A stretch of DNA of 20,135 nt from Candidatus Nanohalarchaeota archaeon (GTDB taxonomy: Archaea > EX4484-52 > B79-G9). The notes below the pieces were generated by a model. It was not told where the DNA came from, did no database searches, and saw only the letters and a list, made by a program, of their open reading frames with translations. The stretch spans positions 1 through 20,135 of the forward strand of contig QMVA01000004.1 in the NCBI GenBank assembly GCA_003660865.1. Reading direction: 5' to 3'. Made by a program: the position numbers and the translations under genes. The first letter of the stretch is position 1. Every line of letters starts with the position of its first letter. Below, in pieces: positions 14,025 through 20,135 of the stretch.

Positions 14025-14782
14025 TTGATTCTCCCTGCCCTCGGCTCATAACACGACCCCTCAGCCAGAAGCTCATCAATCGCAGACTCACTGATAGCCT
14101 CAGGCAACCCCACTTTTTCAACAATCCTCGTATACTCAACACCATCCCCCTCATCCATCTCCTCAACAGACTTGACAATAAGATTCTTAGCAACCTTCAT
14201 ATCAACCTCAGCGCCCGCCTCATCATCCTTCTCCTCGCGCACCTTCTCAGCCGCAAGAACCTTACGTACATCATCACCCTTGATATCTTTTTCAGAAAGA
14301 CTCTCCTCCATCTCAGAAACATCCTTATGCTCCTTCGCAAGAGAAAGAACAACATCCCTCTTTGCCGCCTGCTCAAAAGCCATCCAAACAAGCTCAATCT
14401 TTCTCAAAGTCTCATAATTCGGATCATCCACTACCTTCACAAACTCAGGAAATATATGCACCTCATCATTATACTGCCGCAAGCGCCCCACAACATCCAC
14501 AATATCCCCCTTCTTCACCCCGCGAATCACACTCGTATCCTGGAACACCTTCACCCGAATCATGCCAGAACCGTCATCAAGAACAACAAAACCATACTTC
14601 CCGTCATCACTCACGTAAGAAGTCACAACAGTCCCAAGTAGATGCACCGACGAAACCTCACGCCCGTCCTCTAAAAGAACATACCCACAACCAACTCCAT
14701 CTGAAGAAACATACTTCCCGCAAACAACCTCCTTAATCCTGCACTTCTGCGCAGTAAACCTCATCGTATCAATCACATTCAC
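14015..14782 (-). CDS. RPA32-like single-stranded DNA-binding protein (OB fold plus winged helix)
   Basis: A 255-residue protein. Residues about 30-120 form an OB fold with VHLLGTVVTSYVSDDGKYGFVVLDDGSGMIRVKVF and KKGDIVDVVGRLRQYNDEVHIFP, as in RPA-type ssDNA-binding proteins. A charged linker (about 150-195) follows. The last 55 residues form a helical domain ending AIDELLAEGSCYEPRAGRIKAL, read as a winged helix. This OB-linker-winged-helix layout matches eukaryotic RPA32. The C-terminus also resembles that of the upstream MCM. The start is a GTG at 14782 overlapping the MCM stop (GTGA), with AAGGAGG just upstream inside the MCM gene; an in-frame GTG two codons later has better spacing. A role at the replication fork with MCM is inferred. 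Confidence 0.8.
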   Translation of the reverse strand: MNVIDTMRFTAQKCRIKEVVCGKYVSSDGVGCGYVLLEDGREVSSVHLLGTVVTSYVSDDGKYGFVVLDDGSGMIRVKVFQDTSVIRGVKKGDIVDVVGRLRQYNDEVHIFPEFVKVVDDPNYETLRKIELVWMAFEQAAKRDVVLSLAKEHKDVSEMEESLSEKDIKGDDVRKVLAAEKVREEKDDEAGAEVDMKVAKNLIVKSVEEMDEGDGVEYTRIVEKVGLPEAISESAIDELLAEGSCYEPRAGRIKAL

Positions 14783-16794
14783 ACCCTCCTTATATGGCCA
14801 TGCTTCGGCTCAAACAACTCACCCTCACGCTTAAGCTTCTGTATGATCTCCTCAGCATCCTCAAGACCCTGCTCCTCAGCAGCCGCCTTAATATCCTCAA
14901 TAAGCACAGACTTATCAGCAGAATCCTTCTGCATCTCACTGACAAGCGTAAGTATAATCTTAATCTTATTCCTCTGGGTACTCGTCGTACCACTCTCAAG
15001 CCGGTCAATATCAAACTTCCCTGTCTCAGGATCAATCCCCACCTGCATAAGGCAATCAGTCAGCAGTTTAATCGCCCTCTGCGCATCATCCTTCTTAACC
15101 GTATCCGAAAGCCTCACCCTCGCCGACGCCTCCGAAAGCCTCACAAGCGCCTCCAGCTGCCGGGCACCTATAGGCACCGACGAAACCTCATCACCACCGG
15201 CATACTTACCCCTAAGACCGACATAAAACTTCTCAATCACAACCTGCGCAGGCTTCGCAAGCTTCGGCCGGATATTCGCCTTCACATAAGAAATATACTT
15301 CCTCAAAATCTCAGTATCAAGCGGTGGATCCTGCACCTCCGGATTCTCATGCATCTTAAGAATATGACGGACAAGCAAAGTATCCTTCTTCTTATCAGGC
15401 ACATCCCTTATCGGAAAAGTAAGATCAAACCTGCTCAGAAGAGTATCCGGAATGTCAATCTGCTCCGGGATAGACTGATATGGATCAAACCTCCCGAACT
15501 TGGGATTCGCAGCCGCAAGAATTGTCGTCTGCGCATTCAGCGTCGCCTGTATATTCGCCTTGGAGACAGTCACAGTCTGTTGCTCCGCAACCTCATGCAT
15601 CGAACTCCTATCCTCCGCAGACATCTTATCAAGCTCATCAATCGCAACAAGCCCCTTATTGGCAAGCACAAGCGCACCTGCCTCAAGCGCCCACCCCCTC
15701 ATGAATTCATCTTTGACAACCGTAGCAGTAAGTCCCGCGCCAGACGTCGATTTTCCCACAACGTAACGCGCCTTCGGCGCAAGCCCGGCCGTATACTTAA
15801 GCAACTGACTCTTACCCGCCCCGGGATCACCAACAAGCAGTATATGAATATCCCCCCTCGTCACAACCCCATCCGGCCTCACCTTCCTCACACCCCCGAA
15901 AAGCTGCAAAGAAATCGCCTGCTTAATATCACGATACCCGTAAATAGAAGGCGCAATCGAATCAGCCAGCAGATCAAAAATCTTCGGGTTCGCCGCAAGC
16001 TCCTTAATCCTCTCCTCATCTTTGGCAGAAACCTCAATATCCTCAAACTCAAACTCAATAGGCTCAACATAATTGCCGTCAATATAAATATCCCTCCTCT
16101 TACTCTCCTTACCCTTATCAGTCTTAATCGGTATATCATCAAGAACACCGGTAATAACAACCTTACTCCCTGGGACAACCCTCCTCTGGAACTTCGGATC
16201 AACCAGATCATTCTTAATATACACCCCAATCTTCCTCGCCTGCGCACTACCCTCAAGCGCCTCAGGCGCCTCCTCCACCTCAAGCCTTTGTATATCCACC
16301 ATCTTACGCTCCACCATATCAAAGCCCCTCTTATTCCCACACTCACACATATACGGAGTAGTCAGATCCTGCCCCTCCTGAAGCATCATAATTCTCTCCC
16401 CGCACGCACGGCACTCAAAAGTAGCAAGAACAATCTCCGGTCGAACCTCCGAGGCCTGCTTTATTATACCCTTAACAGCAATAAACTTCTTCAGGTGCTT
16501 GCTACGCAAATTCTTGATACTAACAACCTGCGACTCAGGCAGCCCCTTTATCCGAAAATGTATCTGTGACTCCAGCTCCTCCCCCACATCCACATTCCTC
16601 ATCGCCTCCTCAGACGCCTTAAAAAACTCATCCGGCCCCTCCAGAAGATAATCAGCAACATCCACATCAAACTTCTCAATATCAGAAAAATCTACAACAA
16701 GCGCATCCCTGTCCTGGACAGCTTTAAGAAGCGCACTATAGCACACCTCAGAGAAAAATATCTCAAGCCTCGAAAGTAAATCAGCATAATCCAT
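14779..16794 (-). CDS. mcm: Replicative DNA helicase MCM
   Basis: A 671-residue hexameric 3'-5' helicase. The N-terminal helical and OB parts carry a zinc site, C128/C131 and C150/C152 (the second pair being CEC). The AAA+ domain shows Walker A GDPGAGKS (322-329), Walker B AIDELDKM (384-391), the MHEVAEQQTVTVSKA presensor loop, AANPKFGRF, and the arginine finger in LLSRFDLTF. The C-terminus is a winged helix ending IIQKLKREGELFEPKHGHIRRV. No intein interrupts it. TTTAAA at 16817-16822 is centred 25.5 nt from the ATG, so the message is leaderless and begins the MCM-RPA unit. Confidence 0.97.
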   Translation of the reverse strand: MDYADLLSRLEIFFSEVCYSALLKAVQDRDALVVDFSDIEKFDVDVADYLLEGPDEFFKASEEAMRNVDVGEELESQIHFRIKGLPESQVVSIKNLRSKHLKKFIAVKGIIKQASEVRPEIVLATFECRACGERIMMLQEGQDLTTPYMCECGNKRGFDMVERKMVDIQRLEVEEAPEALEGSAQARKIGVYIKNDLVDPKFQRRVVPGSKVVITGVLDDIPIKTDKGKESKRRDIYIDGNYVEPIEFEFEDIEVSAKDEERIKELAANPKIFDLLADSIAPSIYGYRDIKQAISLQLFGGVRKVRPDGVVTRGDIHILLVGDPGAGKSQLLKYTAGLAPKARYVVGKSTSGAGLTATVVKDEFMRGWALEAGALVLANKGLVAIDELDKMSAEDRSSMHEVAEQQTVTVSKANIQATLNAQTTILAAANPKFGRFDPYQSIPEQIDIPDTLLSRFDLTFPIRDVPDKKKDTLLVRHILKMHENPEVQDPPLDTEILRKYISYVKANIRPKLAKPAQVVIEKFYVGLRGKYAGGDEVSSVPIGARQLEALVRLSEASARVRLSDTVKKDDAQRAIKLLTDCLMQVGIDPETGKFDIDRLESGTTSTQRNKIKIILTLVSEMQKDSADKSVLIEDIKAAAEEQGLEDAEEIIQKLKREGELFEPKHGHIRRV

Positions 16795-16816
16795 AACATA
16801 CTATTCCACAAACAAA

Positions 16817-16822
16817 TTTAAA
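16817..16822 (-). promoter_or_regulatory. TATA box of the MCM-RPA unit
   Basis: TTTAAA inside AAATTTAAAAG, centred 25.5 nt upstream of the MCM ATG at 16794. From here to 17061 there is no gene; the stretch shows only a possible plus-strand TATA at about 16919-16930 and another near 16991-16999. Confidence 0.6.
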
Positions 16823-17061
16823 AGTTTAGTCGTGACCAACCCCGCCAAAAAAAACAACCAGCAACATCACCCGATGAAAACACAAAAGTAATGCTCAGAG
16901 AGTAACAAAAAACGAAAGATTATTAAAAATCATAGAATCATTAGAGCATCAACAGAGAATCCCGGGCACTTCACTTATCGGGTCACAAATACAATTAAAA
17001 ACACCCAATAATTACTCCACAATAAGGAACGACATTACAGACAAGATTCACAAAAGACAGG

Positions 17062-17397
17062 GTGACAGACATAGACAACACACTACCGGAAAAGGAAATA
17101 GAACAATTCAGCAAAAACATCAAAAGACAAATAGAAGAAACAAGCAATCTAATCAGCACACTCGAAAGCCGCATAAAATTCATCGGAAAAGTAAAAATAA
17201 ATGAATATGACATCGGCAAATCAATCCTTGAATACAAAGACGAAGTGCAAAACATAGAACATTCATTCATTGACTTAGACTCAACCATTAGATGCGCATC
17301 AGTATATGAACAATTAGAACACAAAGGAGCACTCGAAAATCTCGAAAACAGGTTTATCCCCTTCAGGAACGCCCTTAACAAGCATGACAAACCATGA
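17062..17397 (+). CDS. Unrecognised small helical (coiled-coil-like) protein
   Basis: A 111-residue protein with no family that I recognise. Residues about 8-45 are strongly helical with spaced hydrophobics (IEQFSKNIKRQIEETSNLIS), consistent with a coiled coil. A shorter helix follows near 60-75. There is no membrane segment, and only one Cys (about 89). The start is a GTG at 17062 without a clear ribosome-binding site; a TATA-like AATTAAAAA near 16991 would leave a leader of about 40 nt. It may be an adaptor or regulator, but nothing in its context shows this. It stands alone between MCM and the HTH-CBS regulator. Confidence 0.55.
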   Translation: MTDIDNTLPEKEIEQFSKNIKRQIEETSNLISTLESRIKFIGKVKINEYDIGKSILEYKDEVQNIEHSFIDLDSTIRCASVYEQLEHKGALENLENRFIPFRNALNKHDKP

Positions 17398-17501
17398 CAT
17401 GCATTCACAGCATAATTCAACATACACATCCTAAAACACATTCAACAGACACAAACAAACCCGCTCAAACAGAACATTTTCTAATACATAATCCATCCGA
17501 C

Positions 17502-17519
17502 TTATTCCGAAAGGAATAA
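17502..17519. promoter_or_regulatory. Inverted-repeat operator over the promoter of the HTH-CBS gene
   Basis: TTATTCC-GAAA-GGAATAA is a perfect 7-bp inverted repeat with a 4-bp spacer. Its right arm runs into the TATA-like ATAAAAAG (17516-17523), centred 24.5 nt before the ATG at 17544. Such placement would block TBP/TFB, as in self-repressing archaeal HTH regulators. Binding by the encoded protein is inferred. Confidence 0.6.
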
Positions 17520-17543
17520 AAAGATATCTACAATATTACTACT

Positions 17544-18095
17544 ATGCTCCCGAAAATCACAGAAATAAAACAGAGAAGAAAAAAAGCAGGCCTCACTCAA
17601 TTCGAACTTGCCTACAAAGCCGGGGTTTCCCAGTCACTTATCGCAAAAATCGAGGCAAACAAGATAGAGCCATCATACTCCGCAGTGCAGAAACTTTTTG
17701 AAGTGCTTGACTATATCGAAACCAAGAATGGATTAAGAGCAAAAAACATCATGAACAAAAAAGTAATCACCACAGACAAAAGCAAATTCGTAAGTGAATC
17801 CATCAGGACAATGAAAAAGTACGGGCTTTCTCAAATACCAGTCACCTCAGACGGCCTCATCATAGGGAGCATATCTGAAAAATCAGTACTGAACAAAGTC
17901 ATTGAACTTGAATACACCAACCTCTCAAACCTGAAAGTAGAAGACATAATGGACGAAGCATATCCTACACTCAATGAAAATACCCCACTAAAAGCCATCC
18001 TCCCACTATTAAAGCACAATCAGGCTACAATAATAACAAAAAAAGAAAAAATTCTCGGAATAATCACAAAAGCAGATTTATTGAAAATAGTCTAA
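17544..18095 (+). CDS. XRE-type HTH transcription regulator with a CBS pair
   Basis: A 183-residue regulator. Residues about 5-58 form an XRE helix-turn-helix (EIKQRRKKAGLTQFELAYKA, then GVSQSLIAKIEANKIEPSY). Two CBS motifs follow. The first is about 66-122 (AKNIMNKKVITTDKS...GLSQIPVTSDGLIIGSI). The second is about 131-183 (VEDIMDEAYPTLNENTPL...QATIITKKEKILGIITKADLL). CBS pairs usually sense adenosyl ligands such as ATP, AMP or SAM, so ligand-controlled DNA binding is expected. This architecture is widespread in archaea; its targets are rarely known. The ATG lies 24.5 nt from the promoter box, and a palindrome on that box suggests autoregulation. Confidence 0.92.
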   Translation: MLPKITEIKQRRKKAGLTQFELAYKAGVSQSLIAKIEANKIEPSYSAVQKLFEVLDYIETKNGLRAKNIMNKKVITTDKSKFVSESIRTMKKYGLSQIPVTSDGLIIGSISEKSVLNKVIELEYTNLSNLKVEDIMDEAYPTLNENTPLKAILPLLKHNQATIITKKEKILGIITKADLLKIV

Positions 18096-18111
18096 CCAAA
18101 AACATTCTTAG

Positions 18112-18138
18112 TTGAGGTTCTCAATTGGGTAATTACCC
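18112..18138. terminator. Paired hairpins between convergent genes
   Basis: TTGAG-GTT-CTCAA (18112-18124) is followed by the perfect 12-bp palindrome GGGTAATTACCC (18127-18138). Both lie in the 49-nt gap between the HTH-CBS stop and the cyclophilin stop and could serve both transcripts. No long T-run accompanies them. Confidence 0.45.
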
Positions 18139-18144
18139 ACCAAC

Positions 18145-18774
18145 TCACAGACCCTTCACATACATCTTATTTATCACAACATCCTCACTCGGCCAGTCCT
18201 GCATATTATGTTTAACAGATGTATCTACCAAAGATATAGACTCCACAACATCATACCCTTTAACAACCTTCCCAAATACAGCATAACCATAATCCCTTGC
18301 ACCATGATCAAGAAAACTATTATCATTCACATTAATAAAAAATTGCGAAGTAGCAGAATCAACAACCGCAGTTCTTGCCATAGCAAGCGTCCCTTTTTCA
18401 TTCTTAAGCCCGTTATCTGCTTCATTTTTGATTGGCGCCCGATTCTGCTTCTCTGACCCATCCACAGTAAATCCACCACACTGAACCATAAAATCCTTTA
18501 TTACCCTGTGAAACACGGTCCCGTCATAAAAATTACTATTCACATACTCCAAAAAATTTTGTGTCGTTATTGGCGCTTTATCCTCATAAAGCTCAATCTC
18601 AATATTTCCTTTGCTTGTTTCCATAACTACAATCATCTTCTCTTTACCCATAGTATCACCCGTATTTCCATCACCATCTTTAACATCATCATCCGAAGGC
18701 ACATAACCAGAAGTACACCCCAAACTAAAATGCACTAATAACAAAACAACCAAAAAAAGCATTTCTGACTTCAT
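18145..18774 (-). CDS. Lipoprotein cyclophilin-type peptidyl-prolyl isomerase
   Basis: A 209-residue protein from the ATG at 18774. A hydrophobic signal peptide (about residues 5-17) ends in a lipobox, SLGC, with Cys20 as the predicted lipidated residue. An acidic, Gly-rich linker follows to about residue 42. The cyclophilin domain shows ETSKGNIEIELYEDKAP, FHRVIKDFMVQCGG with the catalytic Arg, and ATSQFFINVNDNSFLDH, so proline isomerisation of exported proteins at the cell surface is likely. The usual Gly after Gln in the FMxQGG motif is Cys here. A GTG at 18792 would add six residues. The TATA-like ATTTAAT near 18806-18812 gives a short leader before 18774. Confidence 0.88.
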   Translation of the reverse strand: MKSEMLFLVVLLLVHFSLGCTSGYVPSDDDVKDGDGNTGDTMGKEKMIVVMETSKGNIEIELYEDKAPITTQNFLEYVNSNFYDGTVFHRVIKDFMVQCGGFTVDGSEKQNRAPIKNEADNGLKNEKGTLAMARTAVVDSATSQFFINVNDNSFLDHGARDYGYAVFGKVVKGYDVVESISLVDTSVKHNMQDWPSEDVVINKMYVKGL

Positions 18775-18815
18775 AAAATTCACACAAGACACGTTACAAC
18801 AAAAACATTAAATAA

Positions 18816-19190
18816 TTAACCCACATATCCCAGATCCAACTCCTTCGGCTTGACTTCCCTAATATTCATTGACTCCTTAAGTTTTTTTGCAGCACCTTTA
18901 TCAGAATCTTTCAGGAGCCGATAGGCACTAACAAGATACATCTCAGCAACACTTTTTCTCTCATCAGGCGTAGACACACGCGCCCTGTTAGCATTCACAA
19001 TCAACTCATTCCCAAGTCGCACAGCATCAACCGGAGTAATAGCATACCCACCAATCAGCGTTGGTTTTCCCTCACCTGAAAAAAAACACATATCAACAAG
19101 AGGTGACCCCAGCTTCCTCAGGCATGCAACACAATACCCTGTCACAAAATACCTCTTCAAATCAAGATCAAACTTTTTCACAAGACACAT
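18816..19190 (-). CDS. Unrecognised 124-residue protein
   Basis: I do not recognise a family. The N-terminal half has four cysteines (C2, C20, C23, C35), two of them as CVAC, followed by a beta-like stretch (KPTLIGGYAITPVDAVRLGNEL). The C-terminal half is helical and charged (PDERKSVAEMYLVSAYRLL, then KDSDKGAAKKLKESMNI). A metal-binding or nucleic-acid-binding role is only a guess. The ATG at 19190 lies 28.5 nt from the TATA box ATTTAAAT at 19215-19222, which supports a real leaderless gene. Confidence 0.7.
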   Translation of the reverse strand: MCLVKKFDLDLKRYFVTGYCVACLRKLGSPLVDMCFFSGEGKPTLIGGYAITPVDAVRLGNELIVNANRARVSTPDERKSVAEMYLVSAYRLLKDSDKGAAKKLKESMNIREVKPKELDLGYVG

Positions 19191-19214
19191 TTAGTTCACC
19201 ACCACAAGAGTAAC

Positions 19215-19242
19215 ATTTAAATAACTCAAAAATCCATTTGAG
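19215..19242 (-). promoter_or_regulatory. TATA box and adjoining inverted repeat upstream of the 124-residue gene
   Basis: ATTTAAAT (19215-19222) is centred 28.5 nt from the ATG at 19190. Immediately upstream in the minus sense, CTCAAA-aatcca-TTTGAG (19225-19242) is a perfect 6-bp inverted repeat covering the BRE position, a possible operator. Confidence 0.4.
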
Positions 19243-19280
19243 ATTAAAATCCAGGCACCAAATAAACATAATATTTACTA

Positions 19281-19288
19281 ATATTTAA
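19281..19288 (+). promoter_or_regulatory. Probable promoter of tbp
   Basis: ATATTTAA predicts transcription near 19311 and a leader of about 43 nt, in contrast to the leaderless neighbours. The leader ends in a purine block, GAGAG then G-rich, 6 nt before the ATG at 19354, which serves as the ribosome-binding site. Confidence 0.45.
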
Positions 19289-19353
19289 GAACTTATCATA
19301 CAAAACACTTCTTAAAATTGGGAAAAGTAAATTAAGAGAGGGGGGGGACGTTT

Positions 19354-19899
19354 ATGAGTAATACAATTAAAATACATAATGTCGTTGCTTCATGCGCTGC
19401 AGACTCAAAGATTCCATTATCAAGACTTGCAATGGAACTTGAAGGCACAGAATATGAGCCCGAACAATTTCCCGGGCTGGTTATGAGACTAGAAAATCCA
19501 AAAGCAGCAGCATTGATATTCAACACAGGAAAAATAGTATGCACCGGAACAAAATCGCCACATCAGGCAAAAGAGGCTGTTGGGAACATAGTCAGGAAAA
19601 TAAACACCTTAGGAATAAATATCAACGAGATAAACGAACTCAAAATCCAAAATATAGTAGCATCAGCTAGCGTCGGCGCAGAATTAAATCTAAACCAGAT
19701 AGCATTTCAGCTTGAAGGAACAGAATACGAGCCGGAACAGTTTCCGGGTTTGGTTTATCGCCTCAATGGTCCAAAAACAGTATTTCTTTTATTCAGCTCC
19801 GGGAAAGTCGTATGCACCGGTGGAAAATCAGAAGAAGAAGTTCACGAATCCGTAAAGAAACTCAAAGAGAACCTGAAAGACATCAAAGCCATACCATAA
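19354..19899 (+). CDS. tbp: TATA-box-binding protein TBP
   Basis: A 181-residue general transcription factor that binds the TATA box and recruits TFB and RNA polymerase. Two imperfect direct repeats of about 90 residues form the saddle. Each has the IVAS strand, an LEGTEYEPEQFPGL core (identical in both repeats), and a GK(I/V)VCTG strand that precedes the second helix. Length is typical for archaeal TBP and there is no acidic C-terminal tail. The long leader and strong purine-rich ribosome-binding site suggest separate translational control. Confidence 0.97.
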   Translation: MSNTIKIHNVVASCAADSKIPLSRLAMELEGTEYEPEQFPGLVMRLENPKAAALIFNTGKIVCTGTKSPHQAKEAVGNIVRKINTLGININEINELKIQNIVASASVGAELNLNQIAFQLEGTEYEPEQFPGLVYRLNGPKTVFLLFSSGKVVCTGGKSEEEVHESVKKLKENLKDIKAIP

Positions 19900-19914
19900 A
19901 AAAAAGGTATTTGT

Positions 19915-19951
19915 TTAGCAAAATTAGCGGCTAAGGCATCTTGATTTTTTT
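19915..19951 (+). terminator. Probable terminator of tbp
   Basis: TTAGC (19915-19919) can pair with GCTAA (19930-19934), followed ten bases later by T7 (19945-19951). The T7 tract itself is the stronger archaeal termination signal. Beyond it, up to the mini-gene at 20100, I see no gene. Confidence 0.45.
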
Positions 19952-20099
19952 GGACAAATAGCACAAAATACTCTATTTTTATAGAATGAATTATCATGGA
20001 CAGCGACAGTTAACGATTTTGTTTTATGGTTTTTGCACAATCGCCATCATTTTTACATAAAAGTTATGGTGTTCATGTTATTGTTTTATCTATTTTTTC

Positions 20100-20135
20100 A
20101 TGAATAGGGATTATTTTGTATGGGTATCTCATATA
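20100..20135 (+). CDS. Start of a second MNRDYF-family mini-gene (cut by the window edge)
   Basis: ATG followed by NRDYFVWVSHI, 12 codons open to the edge of the window. Eleven of the 12 residues match the mini-gene at 4197, the difference being Ala to Val. The five bases before the ATG are also conserved. The copy continues outside the window, so whether it is intact cannot be told. Confidence 0.6.
   Translation, partial: MNRDYFVWVSHI

Noticed and set aside
14794..16569. A 591-codon plus-strand ORF opposite MCM
   Set aside because: It is the antisense shadow of MCM, very rich in Arg, Leu and His, with no motifs. The MCM frame has full helicase signatures.

Overview
The window is archaeal. 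It encodes TBP, an MCM helicase, aIF2-beta, aIF1A, NMD3, a Pno1-type KH protein, Rio1, both topoisomerase VI subunits, FtsZ and archaeal-type HtpX. Promoters are TATA-like boxes, commonly about 25-28 nt upstream of the start codon, so many messages look leaderless. Small genes, compact spacing and a CxxC-x17-CxxC mini-protein suit an uncultivated lineage, possibly DPANN-like. That placement is inference, because no rRNA is present.

Layout. 1-4136 holds two divergent pairs, each sharing or overlapping one AT-rich promoter: a WbuC-like cupin with CoaBC, and a GH15 glucoamylase-like enzyme with HtpX. CoaBC and GH15 converge with a 4-nt overlap. 4137-4948 is an accessory pocket. It holds a frame-disrupted mini-gene that recurs at the right edge of the window, a short repeat that recurs at 11153, two back-to-back hairpins, and a 54-aa zinc-ribbon gene with a structured 5' leader. 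4949-16794 is a long minus-strand information-processing block. In transcription order it reads MCM, RPA-like OB/winged-helix protein, aIF2-beta, DUF424, NMD3, aIF1A, Rio1, Pno1/KH, Top6B, Top6A, FtsZ. Two plus-strand genes that I do not recognise (10275-11090 and 12477-12950) break this block. A structured gap without genes (13690-14010) also lies inside it. 16795-20135 carries a small helical protein, an HTH-CBS regulator with a palindrome on its own promoter, a lipoprotein cyclophilin, an unknown protein, TBP, and the start of the second mini-gene copy.

How the genes fit together. The minus block joins replication (MCM, RPA-like), translation initiation (aIF2-beta, aIF1A), ribosome maturation (NMD3, Rio1, Pno1), DNA topology (Top6A/B) and division (FtsZ). 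Adjacent or overlapping stops and starts (MCM/RPA, NMD3/aIF1A, Top6B/Top6A) suggest co-transcription and translational coupling. The novelty lies mainly in the gaps: the mini-gene family, the paired short repeats, the structured leaders, and the unrecognised genes set against the conserved block. I saw no tRNA, rRNA, CRISPR array or complete insertion sequence.
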